64,000 nt of DNA from Branchiostoma floridae. Lineage: Eukaryota > Chordata > Leptocardii > Amphioxiformes > Branchiostomatidae. Position 1 is the stretch's first letter. Each line of letters opens with the position of its first letter. The notes under the pieces were generated by a model. The model saw only the letters and a list, made by a program, of their open reading frames with translations. It ran no database searches and had not been told where the DNA came from. The position numbers and the translations under genes were made by a program. Where the stretch lies: the NCBI RefSeq assembly GCF_000003815.2, contig NC_049983.1:17764746-17828745 (forward strand). The letters are read 5' to 3'. This document shows positions 29,001-41,000 of the stretch, piece after piece.

Positions 29001-32000
29001 TATTATTTTAACGGACACTGACAATTAATCTTCAACAAACATTTCATGAAACAAGCCTTTGGAGTAGGCCAAGAAGGCAAGATAAAGGCAATGGAAGAGG
29101 GTTGGGTGGGAATGAATGAACAAAAATGTACCGGAAAATTGAATATGAAAAGAAATAGGTTTGCAAATTGGTGACTACAGTAAAATGTTTTAGAATTTTC
29201 TACCCTCCCCTTGTACAAATTGTTTTGGGCTGCCACTACAGCAAATACAAACTTGCTGACAGAGAAACACAAGACACTGTTAGTACAGGTGGTCCTGTGC
29301 TGTTCAGGCCATGTTATGTACTGTTTTATTTTCTGATCACAGATAATCTGTTGTAAGAGCCTCTTCTTTCAATAAGGCCAAAGGAATCTAGTAACTTGTA
29401 TCACGGATTTGTTGCCATTGAATAAGAATGTCTTGCTTTACATACATAGAACGGTAAATGTCTTACATATAGTATTCTGCCACAAACTGTCAAATAACAT
29501 GCACCCCCCCCCCCAGATACACACACACATGCACACACATACTCTGACACTGTCTATCTTCCCCCCTCTCTCTCTCTCCCTCTCTCTTTCTCTCAGAACA
29601 TAGGAGTAAGATTCAACATCACAGAGAAATACAACATGAAGAGGAAGTATTGATCATTAGATTTTCGTCTCCAGCATTTTATCGTAAGACATTTTTGGGT
29701 GTTCCTGTATCTCACTCACTCTCACCTTCTTGTGCAGGTCATCTATAGGGTGCTGCCCCCAGCCCTGGAGGTCGTCGACCCCTACAGCCAGGAAGTGCGT
29801 GACCTTCTGCGCATCACCAACCTCCGCATCAACTTCACCAAGCTGCACACCCTGGGAGACGAGCTGCTGGACAACCGGCCCAAGATCCGCGAGAAGTACT
29901 ACTACGCCGTGTACGACATGATCGTCAGGGGCAACTGCTTCTGCTACGGCCACGCCGAGACCTGCGAACCTGTGGACGGAGTGACTCCCGTGGAGGGAAT
30001 GGTAAGCTGTTCCATTCACCGTAAAGTAGGTTTCGGTACCAGAGAAAAGTTTGTTGCAAACAATGCACTACAAAAGGGAAGGGAATAGAAGAGGGAGTTA
30101 AAAACTATCCCTCATATATCATGTACTAGCAATGAAGCTTTACATAAACAATGTCTGAAATGCAGAAATGAAACAACTGTAAGCCTAGACCTACTACCTA
30201 CTGCCTAACCCAGTCATCAAGTTGGTATAAAAAACGTACAACCCAGGTTTTAGATAGAGAAGGAAAAGGGCTAATTCGCTTACACACAGGTGACAGGTGT
30301 TTGATTTGTGCACAACTTTTTCCCTGCCCTATCCCCAATAACCAATGCAAAGTTGGTGTCAAATGGCCACCTTAGCAGAGAGAATTGAATTGATGATTTT
30401 GGTTGTGTGATTTCCAGGTTCATGGCAAGTGTGCCTGTAAGCACAACACCAAAGGTCTGAACTGTGAGGCCTGTCAGGACTTCTTCAACGACCAACCCTG
30501 GAGACCCGCGCGTGGACGGGAAACCAACGCCTGCAAACGTACGTCCCTAACTGTCATTATATCCACCAATATGGTGATGTTCATGTAGAATGAAAATCAT
30601 TTATGGAAGAAAAGAAAATGTTCCTCTAAATTTGTAGACCTATGTAATCAGTTTGTGCTGCCTGTAGGTCTGTGTAATGTACTGTTGCATTTTGAATAAA
30701 TAAAATAAGATAAATAAAGTTGTAATAAACTTTGGCAAGACATTCCTAGGAGTCTCTGGGAGGCCTGGCTTGTGATTTCAAGACTGCTTCCTTTTAAGAA
30801 CGATCTGATGGTAAATGCATGTACCTTATAGCCATGTACAGGTTTGGGAGGTAAAAGATGGTGGAAAGAAAGGTAAAGGCCCACCTTCCTATACCGTGCC
30901 CTGGACACACTTGGTGGTTAACATCTGCTGCCCCTATAGCGTCAAAGGCTATGGGAGTTTTACTTTTTTGTTTTCATAAACATGATTAAAAGTACATGTT
31001 TTCTTTTCCAGGCTGTAACTGTAACAGTCACTCCAACAAGTGTCACTTTGACCCTGCGGTGTACGAGCAGACCGGGCGCGTGAGTGGCGGCGTGTGCGAC
31101 GACTGTCAGCACAACACCATGGGCAGAAACTGCGAGGAGTGCAAACCCTTCTACTACCAGGACCCCAACAAGGACATCCGCGACCCCAACATCTGTCTAC
31201 GTTAGTATCCTAGTGCTTTTTTTTAAGGAATTTGAGGTGGTACTGTACAATGCTAGTAATATAAAACAGTTGAAAATTTTTTTTGGTACGTTCAGAGTTA
31301 CTTCCTCCTGACTGCCCCAAGAAAAGATATATTTCTTACACTTCAGACTTGGGTTGGAGCCAACTGGTGCCCACTTTTGTTTAAGTGATAACTGTAAATG
31401 CTTGTTTAACTTAAGTGCTAAACCGCTGACAACTTTTAGCAGACAGATTGAGAAAAGTAAAAAGAAACCTCATTCCATGTTTAAGGCCACCTAAAAGATA
31501 TAGAATTTTACAAGGTCGTAAAACATTGTACTGTTTTCGATTGTAATCCAACACTTAAGTTGCTGTGAATTCTATGTTTCTGTGCATAATAACCATTGCC
31601 TATCATGATTTGTGAAAGGCAAAGGCCTGGATGTATTTGTATATTCCCAATTTTGCTGGAAATTTCTACATCACTTTCCATAATATCCAATTTCTTTCAC
31701 AATTGGCAAAGCCAAAGGTCTGGATTTATTTGTGTTTGCCTAATTTTGTTAAAACAGTGCGCCTCATTTATCACTTGGCTTCTCTGGCCCTGCAGTCCAG
31801 GGACACCTTAATACATGTTCCGTCTTAATTTGATTCCGCCCAGTCAAGATGTCAATCCTCGGTATCTTCATCTTGATAAGTGTAGTGAAGGTGTAGCCTA
31901 AATTAGCTTTCCCTCCACCTCCCGTCAGACGGCAATCAAATTTCCCCCGACTTGATTAGATTGCATGGTGGGCAGAGGAGACAGCAGACATGGCAACGCC

Positions 32001-35000
32001 CCCCTCCCGCATCAGACCGTGACCCCTGAAGGTCGCCGGCTGGTGATGGACAGTGGCCAGATTCTCCCAGCTCTGTCTTGCCAGATCCTTTCTGTTCCTT
32101 TGAAGAAATCTGCTTGGAAGAGACTTTCGACATTGATGGATTCCCCTATAAACCCAACGCACGCTGAGCTCAGGATCTTTCCACCAATCGATAAAGTGAT
32201 ACGTGTCTACTTTATCAGATTAACATCGGCAGTGACTATCGTTGACCCCAGTTGACCCAGAAGTGGTGCGCTGCATTCTTGCAGCTGATTGGATGATTGA
32301 GAGAAAGCCCTTTGTTTGGACGCAGAATGAAAAAGTAGGGCAAAGTGAAGCTCGGCAAGCTAATTTGAAAAGATGTATGTTTACAACATACGGACTTTGG
32401 TAACAGTGCAGGCTGAAGAACCTAAGTCTAAGGCATGCCAATGTTTGAATCATACAATGCTGACATTTCAGTTCTCTCCATCCAGTACATTAAGAAACGG
32501 AAACCTGAAAACCTTCTGTTGTTGTTGAAAGATTTTAAATGACAGAATCTGCACAGGGACCCAATACTTCCTTTATTCATAACGGCATTTTGCCAAAGAC
32601 CCAATAACTCAGAGCGCAGAAAGCATTACTAGCCATTAGAGGGGGCTGGCAGTATTGCATACTTTGCACAGCAGATGGGTCAATGTCAGAGCCATGGAAA
32701 CAATTAGCCTCTAATTTGTTATGGTCCTCTTTTGACCACTTGGGCTGGCAGAGGCCTTTGATGTTGAAATATCCCCTGCACAGTAGGTTACTGGGGGAGG
32801 ACTACAAGTAATAGGTTGCACATCCATCCAGCTTGGAGTGGATATGCTATATGCAAACACAGGAAGCACTATGATGATAGATTTTGAGATGTTTCTTCTT
32901 TTTATTTTATGTGGAAAAGTTTAAAGCAAACACATTAATTTTGGTCTTTTTTTTTCCTGGTGTGTGTAGATACTTGAATATTGTAGAGTGATAGAATGTG
33001 AGGTAGAAGATGTGCATATGAATACTAGCAGGATCGGAAGGATCGCATTGCCTCGGTCCAAAGTTTGACAGTATTAGCAAGAAATTCGCAGTCATAAATA
33101 ATGCGGTAAATTCACAAAAAATTTAATAGATATTCCATGAAGGTATGAGTTAAACTTCTTGTTTCCCCATCTACAACTACTTTCCCATCGTAACAGTTCA
33201 GATTCTAAGCTTTAAATCTGAAGTTCCTATCAAATCAAATATCAACCCATCAACTATGGCTAAATTGTCTTTTTCACACATACCTCCACAGCATGTGACT
33301 GTGACCCTGATGGTGCGGTGAACGGAGGAGAGTGCGAGAGCCGCACGGACCCCGCCAACAACCTGGTTGCCGGGCGCTGTATCTGCAAGCGTAACGTGGA
33401 CGGGGAACGCTGTGATCGCTGCAGGGGTGGATACTGGAACATGCGAGCAGACAACCCCGAAGGATGTGAAGGTAGGGAGAGATGCTATCATGTACAGAAG
33501 CTTTCTGTTATGTGTGTCTTGTTTGTCGTCTTCGGTTTTGATATATAAGTTTCTTTTTACATTTGCATACCATCTTTAAATGTTTTGATATTTTGCAAAA
33601 TTTTTCGGTATGTTCTTAAATTCCTGTATTGTCTGTTTAAAATCATGTAGCTGCTTTTTGAAACATTGTCAAGATTTTCATGTTTCGACTTAATTCACTC
33701 TGCTCTTGTAATTGAGACTTATGCTTCAGAAGATTGATTACAAGAAAAATTTGCTAGCACCTTGAATGGTTTTAGATTTTTAACATGTATTGCAACCTGC
33801 AATGTGAAATCGCTAGAACATTAGATAAGTAAAGATACCTGTTAACTTCTTTCTGTGTTTGTTTGCTGTTATGCAACCTGTCTAGTCTTGTTTACGTGTT
33901 GTGTCCTGTTCGAACTGTATGTAAAAGCTTTGCATCTGTTGTTTTGTGATGTTGCTTGTTTTGTGATGTTATATTGTGTATGTTGCGTTGACGTGTGGCA
34001 TGTTTCTGTCTTGTCCCCTCCGACATTTGACACGCAGCGACCCCATTGGTCCCTCATAAGTTGCATGCCGACGAACCGGAGAGCAGCAGCTGGCTCCGAC
34101 AGGGCCAGCCCATGTGGCCCTACGTGCCCGGTCTACGCCAAAACGGTCGTAAGTCGTAACGGATGGAAAACATTGGTGGCCAGGGCTGCAGAGCAATTCA
34201 CACACGCACAACTTAAACTACTGGAGCTGCTGCAAAAAAAATGAATAACGCCTCATTTTTGCATATTTTCTGGTTTGGTTGCACATCATTCTCACAGGGT
34301 GACAAGGTGTTTTGTTTGACATGTGCTCTTCTGTGCTTAATTGTTCTTCTTAACTGTGGTGTTCTACCTTCTTCAAGGCATATGGAAGTGGATGCAAACG
34401 GCAATGTTATGCAGAACAATTCGTTCAAATTTGGTGGAAAGATATTCCCGTTTCTCCAGTCACTGAACATCACCAATTACAATGGCCAGTGAAGGCCTCA
34501 AGTTCTTTTTGACTACGGCACTGTGTTGGATAAGAATGTATGTTACGGACGCATCTGTCTGTATACTTTTTAATGCCATTTAAAATATTTATTTTTAACT
34601 TTTTTCAGGGCTTAAAATTGAGACCCCTTAGAAAAATAAGCAACATGCTCTCAAACTAAGCTCCAACTGTCCGTGAATCAACAAAGAAAAACCTTTTCAA
34701 CACCTTAAAATTTTGTCTGCCCAACTGAGCACCCAGCAAATCAGGGTTGTTGTCATGGTAACCACATTCCACATGCCCTGCCTGGAGCACATGGCTAACC
34801 CAATTGCCAGTTCACAGGTGTCGCAGATTGGTGGGGAAAGGGACTGGCCTGGACACTTCAAAGGGAGGGGATTGCAAGGTGTCGCAGGGAGCCTTTTAAT
34901 AAACGCCACTTACTCCGACCTCCGCGCGCTGACCTCTGACCTGACGTACGGGTTGAACAGGCCGCCATTGTCGCGGGGTAATCATAATCATAGCCTGTTC

Positions 35001-38000
35001 GCGCACGGGCGTGTGCAGTCGGTCAGACCTGATTGGAGGGCCCGGGGTGGAATGACAAAATTGCAAGGTCTGGACCCTGGGAGAGGATGTGACTTGTCAA
35101 CTGTTTTTAGGAGCCCAGGCCTGCTGAAGGCTGGGAAGGCCGAAACCTTGCAAGGAATGCAGACACCTATCATTTATGGTGCAGGCTAAACCCACTGAAA
35201 GGTGTTCGGAAAATTTATACAGAAAAAACTACAATCTTTTCACACATAGTAAAACTCAGGACAGACTATGGTTTTAACAGATGGAGTTTTAAGTACCCCT
35301 GCATACCACAATAGGAAAGGTTTATGGACACAATGTCCTGTTTAAAAGTAAAACGTTTCACTGGCCTTTCTTCTCCATCGAAGTGGATGTGTTTTTGCAG
35401 AGCTGAGCTGAACCCACAACACCATAGGTCAATGTTAACAATAGGCTGAACACAGGATGTATGTTGCCCAAGCTCTGGTGTACCTCTTCTAATGGAGTGG
35501 AGCCTCACAGAAGTACAAAACAGAATACTGTAGTTGTCAGCATTGAGAGAAAGTAAACCTGACTATTTCCGCTTCTGAATCCGACTTGTTTGTAGGTATT
35601 CAGGGAGGGAAACGTTCCCTTCCGACATGAGCTTCTGCAGATACCGTAATTCTTGAATTTTTTGCGGTATAGTATATGGCCACTGCACTACCACTGGCAA
35701 AACCACTGATAAGACTCCTTATTGTCCTTACTCAAAAATCAAATTACCACAATCTTAAAGGCATCTACAGTATTCAAAGCTTTTACTAGCCTTCTTCGTT
35801 GTATTGCCTTGCTGGAATGACAGTTCAGTTTGAAAAGGTAGATAGCGTTTGCAGACATGGTCTTATCTAATAAATGACTGAAGAACATATGTTGAAAAAA
35901 CTATTTCGTCCTTTTGCCCGAAGACATGAAGGAAGTGACCTTCAAGGCTGCCTCTCCCAACCTCTGTCCCTAGATCAAGGGCCCTGTTCAAGGTCAAGTC
36001 AGCACACATTGGTCTGTACTTACAAGTTCAGCTGTTATCCAAAAGACTCCCTGTGGTACCAGTCATCCCAAATTCCTGTGGTGTGGTTGAAGGAATGAAG
36101 GTGTTGCGGTCAAAAGAATGGACCTGGAAGTATGGTATTGTGCAAACATGAAGGGAAAGTTCCCCCAGACAAACAATCAAAAGATGTAATGTAATATACA
36201 ATACAGAAGAAAAGAACAATAAAATGAAAACGGCAAAGTTCAAGTCCCAAAAAGAAATATTTTTACATGACTCCTGCTGTACTTCCAGGTCCATAGCTTC
36301 TGTTTAAGTTTTTCTGATGGGTCAGCACATATGTAGCTGGTGGTGCATGGGAGTCGTGTTGTACATTAGTAACTGTGTATATATGTATTTCTCACAAAGC
36401 CTGTCAGTGCAACCCCATTGGAACGTCTCGTGACCAGACCTGCGACCCGCGGACTGGAGACTGCATCTGCAAGCGCCACGTCACCGGCAAGAACTGCGAT
36501 AGCTGTGTGGTATGTGGTTTGTTTTGAAGTAGAGAAATATGTACAAGTCATAACAAGAGATGGCATCATATGTATATGAGTATAAACGGGGAGCATTTGA
36601 ACCTTACACTGCAAGCTATACATGTGTAGATGTAATAAGAGGGAGAAAAATTCCTTCCCTTTGATTTCAGTGCAGAAATGATGGGAAGGGCCTTGGAATT
36701 CTTTTACTTAGTCTGGCATGTTTCGTGTGAACGTCAGGGTCACTTGATAAGTTTATCTTCAAGTTCAACTAGTCCAGCATTCTAGCACCTGAATTACGAG
36801 CAAGAACAACAAACTGATGAAGAAGACACTCGAGGGACTGATAAAGGATAGTCTGTCTTGACAGGTGGTCACTATAGACAGGATTATTAATGCTTGTGTC
36901 AATGGGAACAGTTATGTAAGACATTGCCTATGCAGGTGGTCCTCATTTAGAGGTTGTACAGGTTTGACTGAACTGCATTAGACACCCTCCTAACTCTGTA
37001 TAACCCCATCCACCACAGCCTGGGTTCTTCGGCCTGAGCGACATCGAGGAAGGTTGCCGACCATGTGACTGCGACCCGGGCGGTGCAATCGACAGCCAGT
37101 GCAACCAGCTGGATGGGCAGTGCAAGTGCCGTCCTCACATGACCGGACGCCGCTGCGACGAAGTCCAGCCTGGTTTCTACGCCATCAACCTGGACAACTA
37201 CAAGTACGAGGCTGAAGACGCCCTGCCCAATGGAGTGAGTTGGTCGTGTTATTTGTAGGCACAGATACTCAAATGTGTACCCTAAATATGCTACTGACTC
37301 GGCTGAACATCCATATTTTTTATTTTTTCATACAACCTACAATGTTAACTTATTACACAAGTGTTAAAAGCTCCCAACATATTTTGCTATCCGAGTTTGC
37401 TATATTTAGAATAGAAGTTTAGCTACTTAAACAGTTAATGGTTACCTTGTCCACTCTGCTTTATACTGAATTTGTGATGTGTTGATAAGGGTAAAGCCTA
37501 TTACAGTTTAGTATTATAAGAATGGAAAAGAAACATTTATGATGAAAAATCAGACTCATGTCTTGCATCCCAATGTCCTATTCAGGAGGCCCAGATCGAC
37601 ATGCGTCAGTGCGTTCCCGGCGCCACCAGGACGTGGACCGGCCCCGGGTTCCGGTCCATGCGGGAGGGCAGCAGCCTGGAGTTCACCATCAACAACATCC
37701 CCATGTCCATGGAGTACGACATCGTGATTCGCTACGAGCCGCAGCTGCCCGACTCCTGGGACGAGGTGGGCGTGACGCTGACCCGCCCGGGCATCATCGA
37801 GACCAGCAGCATCTGTGGAAACACCATCCCCTCCGACGACGTCCTCAGCACCTCTCTCCCACCTGGAAGCAGGTACCTAAATGTTTGGGTGTCCAGTCCA
37901 GGGTGTCTTCATGACCTGTCCCTCCATCTTGTCCCAGAAATTTGCTTATTGGGATGGAAAATAATTTTACCCAGTCTGCAGGAAACATGTGAACTTCACT

Positions 38001-41000
38001 TCAAGAAAATGCGTTTTGTCAGCTTAAAATGATAGATTTGCATGAAAATCATTAACGTGGGCACCTAGTCCTAAATGAAAAAAATTATAGCCGCAGACAG
38101 TCCTGGTTCAGTCCCATATTTCAATTTAAGTCTACCTAGGTCTAAAGAGAAACGATGCTTTGAAGTGTAGGGCTAACACATGCACTTGTCGCTCCAGGTA
38201 CCGCGTGATGGCCACACCCTTCTGTCTGGAGGAGATGAAGGAGTACACCATCAAGGTGGAGTTCCGCTCCTACCAGAGCGGCCGCACCAACCCCCAGGCT
38301 GCCATCCTGTTCGATTCAGTAAGCCACCTCACTTCATATACAGACTTTGTATTTGCATGTAAATGTAGTAAGAACACATTCTCACTACACTGCTACTATT
38401 ACTTATACTTAGATTATTCAGAACTACCTAGGACTTTATCACCCTGACCTGTACTTAGCTTGTAAGCGCTAAGTAAAGTAAAGATCTTCTTCATTCATTC
38501 ATGACTGGAGTCAACTTGTGAATTCATAACGTGATACAAAGGGTACATCACTGTTTGCTTGACATCCCTGGCTACATACTGAATCAGTTTGTTGCTGACA
38601 GTCAGCTATCTGGGATGTGTATTGTTAAATGTGTATTGCAAGGAATGCTCCTCTGAATGTTACTCTTAGAAGGCGTTTGCATAGAAAAGTAGACATAACA
38701 TCGGGCTAATATTTTACAACTGACCCCCTGTGCCACTTGCAGCTTGTGCTCGTACCGAGGTACACCAGCGTGCCCATCTTCCAAGGACAAGAGGGACAGT
38801 CGCGTCGGGACGAGTTCGAGCGCTATCGCTGCCAGGAGAACTACCTCCCCGTGCTGAAGCCGCAGATCCCACCCATCTGTAAAAGCATGGTGCGGAGCAT
38901 CTCCGCTATCATGCACAACGGAGGCATGCGTAAGTTGGGCACCATGTATATTACTTAACATTTCTGTTGTAATTCTTCGTCCGAGTCTACAATGTCTTTA
39001 ACCAAGGAAAAGTATCATTGTTACATCAGTTGGATTTTTGAAGGTATAGTAGGTAGGGGTTTTGCTTTAATGTGAATTGCATGCTAAAAGCAACACCCGG
39101 TAGTCAAAAGATTGAGAAAAGATTGCAGCATGAGATACATAAAATGTAGGTACAGATATTTTGTCTTGATCATTGTATGAGAAAGAAGCGTAGTAAACTA
39201 TGCTTTGTGAGATTAGGATTTCTGTTAATAGAATATAAAAGTGTTTAATGTAAGACTTGTTAGAAACATCTTTTACCATTGAATGCTCGAACTGTGTGCA
39301 TGAGGATTTTGGCATTTTGCAGTTGGACGTCTTGTTAATTGAATGATCTCTTTTTTTCTGTGTGTGTGATTTGTGTTTTCCCAACCTTCATGCTCATTGA
39401 AGGAACCCGTAAGTATCCCTCATTTTCTCAGGCCTCATCAATCAGAACACAGTGAAAATTTGCTCTGATTTCCTGAGCAACATATTGAAATATAATGAAA
39501 ACAAGGAAGTGTTGTTTAGGTGACAAACATTGCAAAAACTACAAATTATTGTTTACTACACCAAGAACAGACATTCAAGTGGATGTAGTTTATGCTGAAC
39601 TTGAAATACAAGTTCACCAATCCATGAATATCCTTATTCTCAGATACACATGTGAATGTAGATGTTGGAAAATGCATTCTTTGTGGAGGAAAGTGAGATT
39701 TGAGTCTCTCAAATGGTCTTATGAATCCAATGCATACACATTAAAAATGTTGACATTTGAGGGCAAAAAAAGTCCAGTGTTTCTGATTAATGTGGCCTCT
39801 CCTATGTTACACTGTTCCTTTTTTGCATTTTTTCCCCTTTTTTTTATTTGTAGTGTAATCTGCCACTTCATCTTCCCTGGGATTTCACATTCCTGTATGG
39901 CTGTATTTCTGATTTGCCGATTCCTGAGACATGGTCAACTTTCCAGTTGAAAAGTCTGTCTCAAAAGGTTTATACAGCTAGATGTGGCTGGAAAAACCCT
40001 TATAGAATCAGAACTTTTCTAGCTAATTGGTGTCAAGCACTCCTGTATCCAAGATATTGGTGATGGATGCCTTTCATTATAATCGTGACACACAATTTTC
40101 TACTTTTCTGTCCTATCTATGCTTATTCAAGTGCTTGTACTCTTTGCCATGCAAACTTTTGATGACAGACTCTAAAAGAATAACTGGAGTTTGACTTATG
40201 TCAGAAAGACGTGTCGTGGTATTGATTACGTTGTTCTTTACGCAACCAGCATGTAATTGTGACGTCAACGGCGCCGAGAGCACGGTCTGTGATCCCGAGG
40301 GAGGGCAGTGCCCGTGCAGGAACAATGTGATTGGCCAACGCTGCGACATGTGCTGCCCTGCCACCTTTGGCCTCGGCCCACAGGGATGTAGAGGTAAAGA
40401 TGTTTTACATCTTGTACGCTGAATAATTTTCATATGGCTTTTACACTCCGTGTGTAAAATCAAAGTATGTTTTTGTTTGTGTTGCTAGTGATTTGAGTGC
40501 ACTATCAGTAGATTTTGTAGAGAAAGTATAATACCAGGATACAGGCAACCCTTCAGTTATATGACCCACAGACTTCTTGTCTCAGAATTTTTTTGCAAGT
40601 GTAAAAGCATAAAAGAAACCTGGAATCACTGCTTTGTTTCTGCGTTAAAGACTTGTAGTAACACATTCTCTCAACTCCTTCAGCTTGTGACTGCGATGCC
40701 AGCGGTTCCCGCGACCTGTTCTGTAACCCCAGCAATGGTCAGTGTCTGTGCAACCCCGGGGCTTATGGCCGCCGCTGCAACCGTTGCCAGGACAACTTCT
40801 GGAACTTCCCCAACTGCCAGCGCTGCAACTGTAACGGCCACGCCGACCGCTGTGACTCCGTCACGGGCTCATGTATCGACTGTAGGGACAACACGGCCGG
40901 GCAGTTCTGTCAGACGTAAGTCTAGAACTCATCTTCACTCTTCTTTCCTGTAGTTTTTGCCTTTGTTTGTGTATTTGTATGTGTATTTACTGGCTACATC

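Larger units (their letters stand above)
22084..29737 (+). other. Intron 2 (7.7 kb)
   Basis: AT-rich. It holds two short inverted-repeat elements (about 24495-24683 and 28443-28648), a hairpin-forming CA-rich stretch at about 24299-24340, a 34-bp tandem duplication at 26976-27043, a roughly 20-bp repeat unit in three copies at 28648-28700, and CA and CT microsatellites at 29519-29595. No further exon is recognised. Confidence 0.75.

Noticed and set aside
29657-30019. 120-codon frame antisense to exon 3
   Set aside because: A shadow of the GC-rich LN exon; the plus-strand reading is clearly conserved laminin.
34713-35189. 158-codon plus-strand open frame in intron 6
   Set aside because: It is open because the island is GC-rich. 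No motifs, no usable acceptor in the laminin phase, and no coding signature.
39495-39950. 151-codon plus-strand open frame in intron 11
   Set aside because: Its hydrophobic tail comes from a T-rich tract. No splice signals or similarity support it.
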